The notes under the pieces were generated by a model. The model was not told where the DNA came from. It searched no databases and worked only from the letters and a program-made list of their open reading frames with translations. A program made the position numbers and the translations under genes. Below are positions 1-5,258 of a stretch of DNA of 11,455 nucleotides, piece by piece. Within the stretch, counting starts at the first letter, position 1. The number at the start of each line of letters is the position of its first letter. The stretch spans positions 1 to 11,455 of the forward strand of contig JABJGX010000047.1 in the NCBI GenBank assembly GCA_018662075.1. The letters run 5' to 3'. The stretch is from Candidatus Peregrinibacteria bacterium. Its GTDB lineage: Bacteria > Patescibacteriota > Gracilibacteria > Peribacterales > Peribacteraceae.

Positions 1-125
1 CTCGGTTGATAGACGATCCCGCAAAACGTACATCAATGGGTAGAGAGGCGCGTAAAAGAATTGATGAGCAATTCTCCTGGGAAAAGGTAGGAAAAATGTA
101 TCAAGATTTTTTTGAATCTCTATGA
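1..125 (+). CDS. Glycosyltransferase family 4, C-terminal end only (partial at left edge)
   Basis: An open frame enters from the left edge (first full codon at base 3) and stops with TGA at 123-125. It encodes 40 visible residues, RLIDDPAKRTSMGREARKRI followed by DEQFSWEKVGKMYQDFFESL. The pattern 'DDP..R..MG..AR.R....FSW......Y..F' is the usual last helix region of GT-B fold GT4 enzymes, where the C-terminal helix packs back onto the N-terminal domain. The catalytic part lies outside the window, so donor and acceptor cannot be judged. The stop overlaps the next start as ATGA (122-125), which implies co-transcription and translational coupling. The next gene ends in a similar FSWE....QYAKLY tail, so these are tandem GT4 genes. 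The family call is fairly safe; the specificity is unknown. Confidence 0.8.
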   Translation, partial: RLIDDPAKRTSMGREARKRIDEQFSWEKVGKMYQDFFESL

Positions 126-1156
126 AAAAGAACATTGTGATATTGTCGGCATTTTTGTCTCCACTTCGAAGTGGGGCAGAAGCATGTGCGGAAGAAGTGC
201 CATTGGCATTAAAGGATCAGCATAATTTCACAATCGTTACGGCACGTATGAGGCGCGACCTTCCAAAGAATGACATGCTCAATGGGAGCATTCCTGTTGT
301 GCGAGTAGGGCTTGGCTTTACATTTGATAAATGGTTATTTCCAATGCTTGCACCACGCGTTGTGCGCAAATTATGTCCAGAAGTAGTACATGCAGTTCTT
401 GAAACTTTTGCGGGTCTTGCACTGGTTTTCTGTAATGCTCCTAAGAAAATTCTTACTTGTCAGACAACGAATAGAAGCTTTTTGAAATCAACGATTGTTA
501 GAAATCCTCAGGTTATTACGGTGATCAGTAATGCACTGATGAATACCGTTTCAAGCCTTGGTCGAAAAGATGCAATACTTATTTCAAACGGTATAGATTT
601 ATCTTCTTTGAATGCTGCGAGGCAGTCTGTAGAAAAAGTGCCAGGAAGGGTGCTCTTTGTTGGAAGGCTGGAGAAGCAAAAGGGAATAGATACATTACTC
701 CATGCATTTGCAGAGCTCTCTCCAGGGGCACACTTGCGGATTGTTGGTGATGGATCGGAGTGGGGGGCATTACAGAAGCTGACAACGCGCCTTGGTATTA
801 CAGACCGTGTGGAGTTTGTTGGTAGGGTAGAGCCATACCAGATTGCAAAAGAGTATGCTCTTGCAGAAGTATTCTGTGGGCTTAGCCGTAGTGAGGCACT
901 TGGCAATGTGTTCCTTGAAGCACAGGCTGCAGGGTGCGCGGTTATTGGAACTCGTGTTGGTGGCATTCCAGATATCATCGAGGACAACAAGACAGGACTC
1001 TTGGTTGATCCTGATAATATGTCCGATGCAGTGATAGCACTTCAAAAAGTCTTATCGGATAAGACGCTCAGGGCAGTACTTGCAAAAGCTGGAAGTGCGC
1101 ACGCACAAAACTTCTCTTGGGAGATGATCGCTTCTCAGTATGCGAAGCTGTATTAA
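122..1156 (+). CDS. Glycosyltransferase family 4 (GT-B fold)
   Basis: This 344-residue protein has the length and layout of a cytosolic GT4 sugar transferase. The N-terminal acceptor domain (about 1-165) opens with the strand KNIVILSAFLSP and the loop RSGAE that replaces the common GG.....L loop. The C-terminal nucleotide-sugar domain starts at VLFVGRLEKQKGIDTLL (about 177-193) and contains LRIVGDG (205-211). The donor-site EX7E signature is intact (E258 and E266 in SRSEALGNVFLEAQAAG), followed by VGGIPDII.....GLLVDP. It starts with ATG inside the previous gene's stop (ATGA), with no Shine-Dalgarno sequence upstream, so translation is probably coupled. Its TAA stop overlaps the opposite-strand rmlA stop by 4 bp. 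The sugar specificity cannot be read from sequence; a role in surface glycan assembly is inferred from the neighbours. Confidence 0.9.
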   Translation: MKKNIVILSAFLSPLRSGAEACAEEVPLALKDQHNFTIVTARMRRDLPKNDMLNGSIPVVRVGLGFTFDKWLFPMLAPRVVRKLCPEVVHAVLETFAGLALVFCNAPKKILTCQTTNRSFLKSTIVRNPQVITVISNALMNTVSSLGRKDAILISNGIDLSSLNAARQSVEKVPGRVLFVGRLEKQKGIDTLLHAFAELSPGAHLRIVGDGSEWGALQKLTTRLGITDRVEFVGRVEPYQIAKEYALAEVFCGLSRSEALGNVFLEAQAAGCAVIGTRVGGIPDIIEDNKTGLLVDPDNMSDAVIALQKVLSDKTLRAVLAKAGSAHAQNFSWEMIASQYAKLY

Positions 1157-1866
1157 GAATTATTTTGATCTCGTACTTTTGATGCAGCGAGGAACAAGCT
1201 TTCGAATGTTCCGGCATCAATCCAGTCTTCCTTTAGGGTTGTTGCGGTAAGTTCACCGTGCTGCAGATACCAGTCTGTCACGTCTGTAATTTCAAATTCT
1301 CCACGTGCAGATGGCTTCATGTTTTTGATAATTTCGAAACATCGATTGTCGTAGATGTAACACCCTGTAATTGCGAGGTTACTTTTTGGCTCGCTTGGCT
1401 TCTCTTCTACAGAGACTACTTTTCCATCGCTCAGCTCTGCAATCCCGAAACGATTTGGGTCATCGACTTCTTTTAAAAACACATGTCCTCCACCATTGAA
1501 TGACTGAATATGTGCAGAGAGATCATCGAAGTAGATATTATCTCCAAGAATTGCACAGACAGATTCGCCATCATCAAATTCGTCGGCTGCAAGCCCTAGA
1601 GCTTGAGCGATTCCACCTGCTTTTTCCTGAACTTTGAAGGTGAATGTGCATCCAAACTTCGATCCTGATCCTAAATATTCAGCAATTTGGTCGATGTGTT
1701 CTGTTCCAGAGATGATGATAATATCCTTAATTCCTGCATCGAGCAGTATCTGAAGTGGGTAATGAATGAGGGGCTTATTGTATACCGGAAGTAGCGATTT
1801 GTTCGTAATATCCGTCAAAGGGGCCAAACGAGACCCTGTACCGCCGCAGATAAGAACTCCTTTCAT
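1153..1866 (-). CDS. rmlA: Short RmlA-type glucose-1-phosphate thymidylyltransferase / sugar nucleotidyltransferase
   Basis: The 237-residue product resembles enzymes that join dTTP and glucose-1-phosphate to give dTDP-glucose, the first step to dTDP-deoxysugars. Visible motifs are the nucleotide-binding loop GGTGSRLAPLT (8-18) with R13, K23 in TNKSLLPV, GGIAQALGLA (84-93), metal-site LGDN (D109), FGIAEL (140-145), EEKP (154-157), EFEITDV (190-196), and the second metal Asp D217 in WIDAGTFESL. Classical RmlA is about 290 residues. This one ends soon after the WIDAGT motif and lacks roughly the last 50 residues, a region that carries part of the dimer/allosteric interface in long RmlA. ATG at 1866 is preferred over an in-frame TTG at 1869, because a CATACT -10-like box ends 7 nt upstream of the ATG. 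It is divergent from rmlB, which fits a shared pathway. Another NDP-sugar product cannot be excluded. Confidence 0.85.
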   Translation of the reverse strand: MKGVLICGGTGSRLAPLTDITNKSLLPVYNKPLIHYPLQILLDAGIKDIIIISGTEHIDQIAEYLGSGSKFGCTFTFKVQEKAGGIAQALGLAADEFDDGESVCAILGDNIYFDDLSAHIQSFNGGGHVFLKEVDDPNRFGIAELSDGKVVSVEEKPSEPKSNLAITGCYIYDNRCFEIIKNMKPSARGEFEITDVTDWYLQHGELTATTLKEDWIDAGTFESLFLAASKVRDQNNS

Positions 1867-1873
1867 CAAAAGA

Positions 1874-1879
1874 AGTATG
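1874..1879 (-). promoter_or_regulatory. Candidate -10 box for rmlA (leaderless)
   Basis: On the minus strand the hexamer CATACT (5 of 6 matches to TATAAT-class boxes if C is allowed at position 5) ends 7 nt before the rmlA ATG. That places transcription start at or next to the A of the ATG. No Shine-Dalgarno sequence and no convincing -35 box are present. It shares the 81-bp divergent gap 1867-1947 with the rmlB promoter. Confidence 0.45.
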
Positions 1880-1931
1880 AAGACATTACAAAGAGAATTC
1901 CACCTTCTTACCTCGTAATTTAGCTCTATTT

Positions 1932-1940
1932 TGATACTAT
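1932..1940 (+). promoter_or_regulatory. Candidate extended -10 promoter for rmlB (leaderless)
   Basis: TG-A-TACTAT has the form of an extended -10 (TGn plus hexamer 1935-1940). The hexamer ends 7 nt before the ATG at 1948, so the predicted transcription start coincides with that ATG. The in-frame ATG at 1939 lies inside the box itself and would not be on the transcript, which supports 1948 as the real start. No clear -35 box is visible. Confidence 0.5.
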
Positions 1941-1947
1941 GCTAGAT

Positions 1948-2898
1948 ATGAATCTACTTGTTACAGGAGGGGCAGGGTTTATCGGGTCGCACTTTGTATT
2001 GCGACACACAGATGCACATCCAGAAGACACTATCGTGGTGCTTGATAAGTTAACGTATGCAGCAGATAAATCTTTCTTGGATCCTATTGCAGACAAGATT
2101 ACGTTTGTTGAAGGAGACATTGCAGACCAGGTACTTGTGACAAAGCTTGTTGAAGACCATAAAATCGATACGATTGTAAACTTCGCAGCGGAGAGCCATG
2201 TTGATAATTCTATCGCAGATGCGATGCCTTTCTTGCATACCAATGTCATTGGAACGCAGGCACTTATAGAAGTCGTGAAGGCTCATCCAGAGGTTCGTCT
2301 TTTACATATTTCTACAGATGAAGTGTATGGCGATGTCGGGGACACAGACCCTTCATGTAAGACGACAGATCCTCTTCGTCCCAGCTCTCCGTACTCTGCG
2401 AGCAAGGCAGCGGCAGAGCTTCTCGTTCAGGCAGCTATTCGAACGTTTGGTATTCAGGCAGTGATTACCAGATGTACAAATAACTATGGTCCGCATCAGG
2501 CAGATGAAAAATTTATCCCAACAGTTATTCGTAAAGCACTTAAGGACGAACCGATTCCAGTGTACGGAACAGGGAAAAATAAGAGAGACTGGATTCATGT
2601 AGGAGACCACTGTGATGCAGTCGAAACTATTCTGACAGTCGACTGGAATGCAGATAAGCGTACAGTATTTAATGTCGGGATAGATCGCGAGTATGAAAAT
2701 TTAGAGGTTGCTAAAATTATTTTAGATATCCTTGGAAAGCCACATGACTTGATCTCTTTTGTTGAGGATAGAAAAGGACACGATTGGCGTTACGCTGTTG
2801 ATTCATCGGAAACCCGAACACTAGGCTGGGCACCGAAAGTGGAATTCACCGAAGGTCTAAAACACACTATTGATTGGTATACTAATAAGTACTCATGA
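1948..2898 (+). CDS. rmlB: dTDP-glucose 4,6-dehydratase
   Basis: This is an extended short-chain dehydrogenase/reductase of 316 residues that converts dTDP-glucose to dTDP-4-keto-6-deoxyglucose using bound NAD. The Rossmann loop GGAGFIGSH is at 7-15. The acidic ribose-binding region is VVLDKLTYAA (30-39). The dehydratase signature STDEVYG is at 122-128, with catalytic D124 and E125. The YxxxK pair is Y149/K153 in SPYSASKAAAE. RCTNNYGP (175-182) and GTGKNKRDWIHVGDH (207-221) match family substrate-site segments. The start at 1948 gives MNLLVTGGAGFIGSH, the normal family N-terminus; an ATG 9 nt upstream adds MLD and sits inside the likely -10 box. The stop overlaps the next GT gene by ATGA. It pairs with divergent rmlA; rmlC and rmlD are not seen here, so the final sugar (rhamnose or another 6-deoxysugar) is open. 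Confidence 0.95.
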   Translation: MNLLVTGGAGFIGSHFVLRHTDAHPEDTIVVLDKLTYAADKSFLDPIADKITFVEGDIADQVLVTKLVEDHKIDTIVNFAAESHVDNSIADAMPFLHTNVIGTQALIEVVKAHPEVRLLHISTDEVYGDVGDTDPSCKTTDPLRPSSPYSASKAAAELLVQAAIRTFGIQAVITRCTNNYGPHQADEKFIPTVIRKALKDEPIPVYGTGKNKRDWIHVGDHCDAVETILTVDWNADKRTVFNVGIDREYENLEVAKIILDILGKPHDLISFVEDRKGHDWRYAVDSSETRTLGWAPKVEFTEGLKHTIDWYTNKYS

Positions 2899-3983
2899 AG
2901 ATAGTTCTCGCAACTGGCATTTACCCTCCAGTGATTGGAGGTCCTGCTACGTATACAAAGGCGCTCGCTGAAAAATTGGCTAATAGTGGCCATGAAATTA
3001 CGGTTGTGACATATGGAGAGGTCGAGAAAGCTGAGAAGTGGAACATAGAAAGTGTGTCTCGAAGTATTCCCATTATTCGATGGTGGTGGTACAGCCAGAA
3101 GCTTCGTGAGGTAGCTGCTGATGCAGATATTGTGTATGCATTTTCAAGCATTAGCTGTGGTGTTCCTTTGATACTATCTGGTCTTAAAAAGCCAAAGAGA
3201 GTGCTACGACTTGGAGGAGACTTTTTGTGGGAGAGGTATACAGACTTTGGTGGAAAGAAATCACTTCGCATGTTTTACGAGTCTTCATTTGTTGCTGGGA
3301 AGTGGATGATGACGAGGTTGCTTAATCGGTTTGACCACATCGTATTTTCGACAGAATTTCAGCAGAGCATCTATAAGAAGAGTTACAGCAGATTGCCAGA
3401 GAATTCTGTCATCGAAAATGCTTTATCGTTTCAAAATTCAAAATTCTTAATTCAAAATTCCAATTCCCCTCACACTCCTTTTCGACTTCTGTTTATGGGC
3501 CGGACAGTACAATTTAAAAATATCCTGTCTCTTATAGACGCCGTTGCGCAGATTCCAGACTGCTTCTTAACCATTGTAGGTGAAGGGCCTCAGGATGACA
3601 TGCTTCGAAAGAAGGTAGAGCATTTGGGTCTTCATACACGAGTTCAGTTTAGTGTCTCTGTCTCTGGTACAGAGAAGCGGGACATGTTTGCCTCTCATGA
3701 CTTACTGGTACTGCCTTCGTATACAGATATTAGTCCAAATACTGCCCTTGAGGCGAGGGCTGCCGGACTCCCAGTGCTACTGACTAAGGAAACAGGCTTA
3801 AGTTCAACATTGCTAAAGGGAATGACATTGGCAGAACTACAGCGACCAGCCGATATTGTTTCTGCAATTACACATGCCCGAGAGAGTTATGCAGCTATGC
3901 GCTCTTCTTTGAAAGGCGCGCTAGAGGAACGTTCGTGGACTGCGGTTTCAGAGCAACATGAGGCACTATTCGCTTCGCTTTAG
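2895..3983 (+). CDS. Glycosyltransferase family 4 with repeat-derived interdomain linker
   Basis: This 362-residue GT-B protein begins MKIVLATGIYPPVIGGPATY, with the classic P..GG.......L acceptor-domain start of GT4 enzymes. The second domain begins at FRLLFMGRTVQFKN (196-209) and includes LTIVGEGPQ (225-233). The donor-site signature reads D278-X7-E286 in SYTDISPNTALEARAAGLP, so the first Glu of EX7E is Asp, followed by VLLTKETGL. Residues 179-191 (FQNSKFLIQNSNS) lie exactly between the two domains and are encoded by a heptanucleotide repeat. The gene overlaps rmlB by ATGA, so both are probably one transcript, and no Shine-Dalgarno sequence precedes it. After its TAG stop comes a 141-bp region with a new promoter. 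Sugar specificity is unknown; coupling to rmlB makes a deoxysugar donor plausible, but that is inference. Confidence 0.9.
   Translation: MKIVLATGIYPPVIGGPATYTKALAEKLANSGHEITVVTYGEVEKAEKWNIESVSRSIPIIRWWWYSQKLREVAADADIVYAFSSISCGVPLILSGLKKPKRVLRLGGDFLWERYTDFGGKKSLRMFYESSFVAGKWMMTRLLNRFDHIVFSTEFQQSIYKKSYSRLPENSVIENALSFQNSKFLIQNSNSPHTPFRLLFMGRTVQFKNILSLIDAVAQIPDCFLTIVGEGPQDDMLRKKVEHLGLHTRVQFSVSVSGTEKRDMFASHDLLVLPSYTDISPNTALEARAAGLPVLLTKETGLSSTLLKGMTLAELQRPADIVSAITHARESYAAMRSSLKGALEERSWTAVSEQHEALFASL
3430..3466 (+). repeat. Heptanucleotide tandem repeat (TTCAAAA) inside a GT gene
   Basis: Consecutive units read TTCAAAA, TTCAAAA, TTCTTAA, TTCAAAA, TTCCAA, TTC. The array sits in frame in the hinge between the two GT-B domains and encodes FQNSKFLIQNSNS. 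A 7-bp period is not a multiple of 3, so loss or gain of one unit would break the reading frame. The array is imperfect, which should lower slippage. Confidence 0.8.
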
Positions 3984-3986
3984 ATC

Positions 3987-4015
3987 TTCATTTTTGCGCT
4001 CAATTACGCTATAAT
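3987..4015 (+). promoter_or_regulatory. Candidate promoter ahead of the mini-ORF/GT4 pair
   Basis: A perfect TATAAT at 4010-4015 has a weak -35-like TTCATT at 3987-3992 with a 17-nt spacer. The -10 ends 8 nt before the ATG at 4024, again implying a leaderless transcript. This is the best -10 match in the window. It would drive the mini-ORF 4024-4128 and the two GT4 genes that follow. Confidence 0.6.
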
Positions 4016-4044
4016 ATTGAGTAATGAAATTACTTATGATTTCT

Positions 4045-4094
4045 GGCGACCCGCCTTCGCTCCTACGCTCTGCTTCGGAGCTACGGACGGGCGA
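4045..4094. repeat. GC-rich palindromic element (hairpin) with short flanking direct repeats
   Basis: Arms CCCGCC-TTC-GCTCC (4050-4063) and GGAGC-TAC-GG-A-CGGG (4077-4091) pair around a 13-nt loop. There are six GC-rich pairs with one bulged A, a partly mismatched middle, then five pairs. GGCGA occurs on both sides (4045-4049 and 4090-4094), resembling a target duplication although the right copy overlaps the arm. Its base composition stands out from the AT-richer surroundings. No T-run follows, so it is not a standard terminator. No second copy was seen in this window. Confidence 0.6.
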
Positions 4095-4107
4095 GAGATG
4101 TAGATTT

Positions 4108-4113
4108 TATTCT
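4108..4113 (+). promoter_or_regulatory. Possible secondary -10 box before the GT4 at 4125
   Basis: TATTCT at 4108-4113 ends 11 nt before the ATG at 4125. It would let the GT4 be transcribed independently of the mini-ORF, with a leader of only a few bases or none. The surrounding sequence is AT-rich, so chance occurrence is likely enough to keep confidence low. Confidence 0.25.
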
Positions 4114-4124
4114 ATTTTGCGTAT

Positions 4125-5258
4125 ATGAAGTTATTAATGATCTCTGGGGATCGGTCAGTCCTTCAGGGAAGGATGGGGGCATTTTGGTACACTCTGCAAG
4201 AGATGCGAAAGCACTTCGACCGTATCGATATTATTTGCCCTAGGGTTACAGAAGGAGGTACTGGAATGTCGGAATCTGGACATAGAATTCCAGAATCGGA
4301 TGAGGGAGGTGCGGAGATATTTTTTCACCCTTGTCCAAGCTCGCTTGTCTTCCAGATCCCTTGGATTGCCAATAAAGGGCAGGCCCTTATTGCAGAGCAT
4401 GGGCATGATGTTATGACTGTTCATGACTACCCGCCATTTTATAATGGCATTGGTGCCAAAAAACTTCATAAGAAAACAGGTATTCCTTATGCCACAGAAA
4501 TTCACCACATTGTTGGTTGGCCTAGGGCCGCCAATATTCAGGAGATGATTGGAAGAGAGATGTCTCGATGGTATCTTCGTTCTGTGACAAAGGCTGCTAA
4601 GGCTGTCAGAACTGTGAATGATACGGTGGCACGTCAGGTGGTTGCTTTTGGTGCTCCAAAGGCAAAAGTGAATGTTATTTCGTCGTTTTATCTTGATAAA
4701 CAAATACTGAGTAACGACTTTAAACCACCAGTGTCATACGACATTTCTTTTTGCGGAAGACTGGTTGCGAACAAGGGTCTTTCAGAATTGATATCTGCAC
4801 TGGTAGACCTGCCAACAGTACGCCTGCTTATTATTGGTGATGGACCAGAACGCTCAAAGATGGAGCGCAAAGTAAAAGATTTGGGTATTGCTAATAGGGT
4901 AACATTTTTGGGATGGCTTCCGACACAAGAGGCGGTTAGTGGCGCTATGCAGACTGCCCGTATCTTTGTGATGAATAGTAAAAGTGAAGGCGGTCCACGT
5001 ATCGCACTTGAAGCAATGGCATGCGGCTTACCGATTATTGCAACGAAGGTTGGCGTGATGCCAGAGGCAATCACCGATGGTGTTAATGGCATGTTTACTA
5101 CAGGTACAGCAGCAGACCTTGCAGAGAAGATTCGCAGCCTTCTTGCGAATGATGACCTTATGGAATCTATGGGAAATGAGGCAAAAAAGGTGCTTGAGCT
5201 CTATGAGCGGAGTACGCTTATAAAGCAGTATGCCGATTTTCTTAAAAGCCTTGCATGA
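4125..5258 (+). CDS. Glycosyltransferase family 4 with in-frame palindromic insert
   Basis: The 377-residue protein is a GT-B sugar transferase. The N-terminal domain has MKLLMISGD (1-9), DRIDIICPRV (32-41), VMTVHDYPPFYNG (96-108) and ATEIHHIVGWP (123-133). The donor domain starts at ISFCGRLVANKGLSELI (207-223), with LLIIGDGPE (234-242) and an intact EX7E pair E288/E296 in SEGGPRIALEAMACGLP. It ends in a long helix as GT4 enzymes do. Residues 46-62 (TGMSESGHRIPESDEGG) are a Gly/Ser/Glu-rich stretch encoded by a palindromic insert bounded by repeated GGAGGT; removing it joins RVTEGG directly to AEIFFHPCP. The start is chosen because the same MKLLMISGD begins the upstream remnant. The stop overlaps the next GT4 by ATGA, so the two are probably coupled. 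Specificity is unknown. Confidence 0.9.
   Translation: MKLLMISGDRSVLQGRMGAFWYTLQEMRKHFDRIDIICPRVTEGGTGMSESGHRIPESDEGGAEIFFHPCPSSLVFQIPWIANKGQALIAEHGHDVMTVHDYPPFYNGIGAKKLHKKTGIPYATEIHHIVGWPRAANIQEMIGREMSRWYLRSVTKAAKAVRTVNDTVARQVVAFGAPKAKVNVISSFYLDKQILSNDFKPPVSYDISFCGRLVANKGLSELISALVDLPTVRLLIIGDGPERSKMERKVKDLGIANRVTFLGWLPTQEAVSGAMQTARIFVMNSKSEGGPRIALEAMACGLPIIATKVGVMPEAITDGVNGMFTTGTAADLAEKIRSLLANDDLMESMGNEAKKVLELYERSTLIKQYADFLKSLA
4254..4310. repeat. 51-bp in-frame palindromic insert with GGAGGT direct repeats
   Basis: GGAGGT occurs at 4254-4259 and 4305-4310; with the preceding codon the repeat is GA(A/G)GGAGGT. The unit from 4260 to 4310 is exactly 51 bp (17 codons). Inside it, 4267-4280 and 4289-4302 form an imperfect stem (10 Watson-Crick pairs, 2 G-T pairs, 2 mismatches) with an 8-nt loop; the core TCTGGA/TCCAGA is perfect. 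The design resembles palindromic elements that insert in frame into coding genes, such as the Rickettsia palindromic elements. No sequence identity to those is claimed. Confidence 0.7.

Larger units (their letters stand above)
4024..4128 (+). pseudogene. Start-remnant mini-ORF of a GT4 paralogue (MKLLMISGD...)
   Basis: A 34-codon ORF starts 8 nt after a perfect TATAAT and ends with TGA overlapping the next gene's ATG (ATGA at 4125-4128). Its first nine residues, MKLLMISGD, are identical to those of the following GT4. Five of the nine codons differ, all synonymously (AAA/AAG, CTT/TTA, ATT/ATC, GGC/GGG, GAC/GAT). After codon 9 the frame runs into a GC-rich hairpin and the resemblance ends. The most likely reading is the start of a homologous GT gene whose body was lost and replaced by the hairpin element. 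It could instead act as a translated leader, since the stop/start overlap would couple it to the GT. The duplication is directly visible; its function is unknown. Confidence 0.65.

Noticed and set aside
508..990. 160-codon open frame on the minus strand inside the first complete GT4 gene
   Set aside because: It lies fully antisense to a convincing GT4 gene, its translation is Ser/Pro-rich without any recognisable motif, and it has no start context. It is a shadow of the real frame.
1939..1947. ATG at 1939 as the rmlB start
   Set aside because: It overlaps the candidate -10 box and adds MLD before a standard family N-terminus; ATG 1948 fits both the promoter spacing and the family.
3430..3466. 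Short repeats as a CRISPR array
   Set aside because: The unit is only 7 bp with no spacers, so it is a simple tandem repeat.
4050..4091. GC-rich hairpin as a rho-independent terminator
   Set aside because: No run of T follows either arm, and it lies inside an open frame downstream of a good promoter.
4155..4703. 182-codon minus-strand open frame inside the GT4 at 4125-5258
   Set aside because: It is antisense to a protein with clear GT4 motifs; the translation is Cys/His/Asn-rich and shows no domain.
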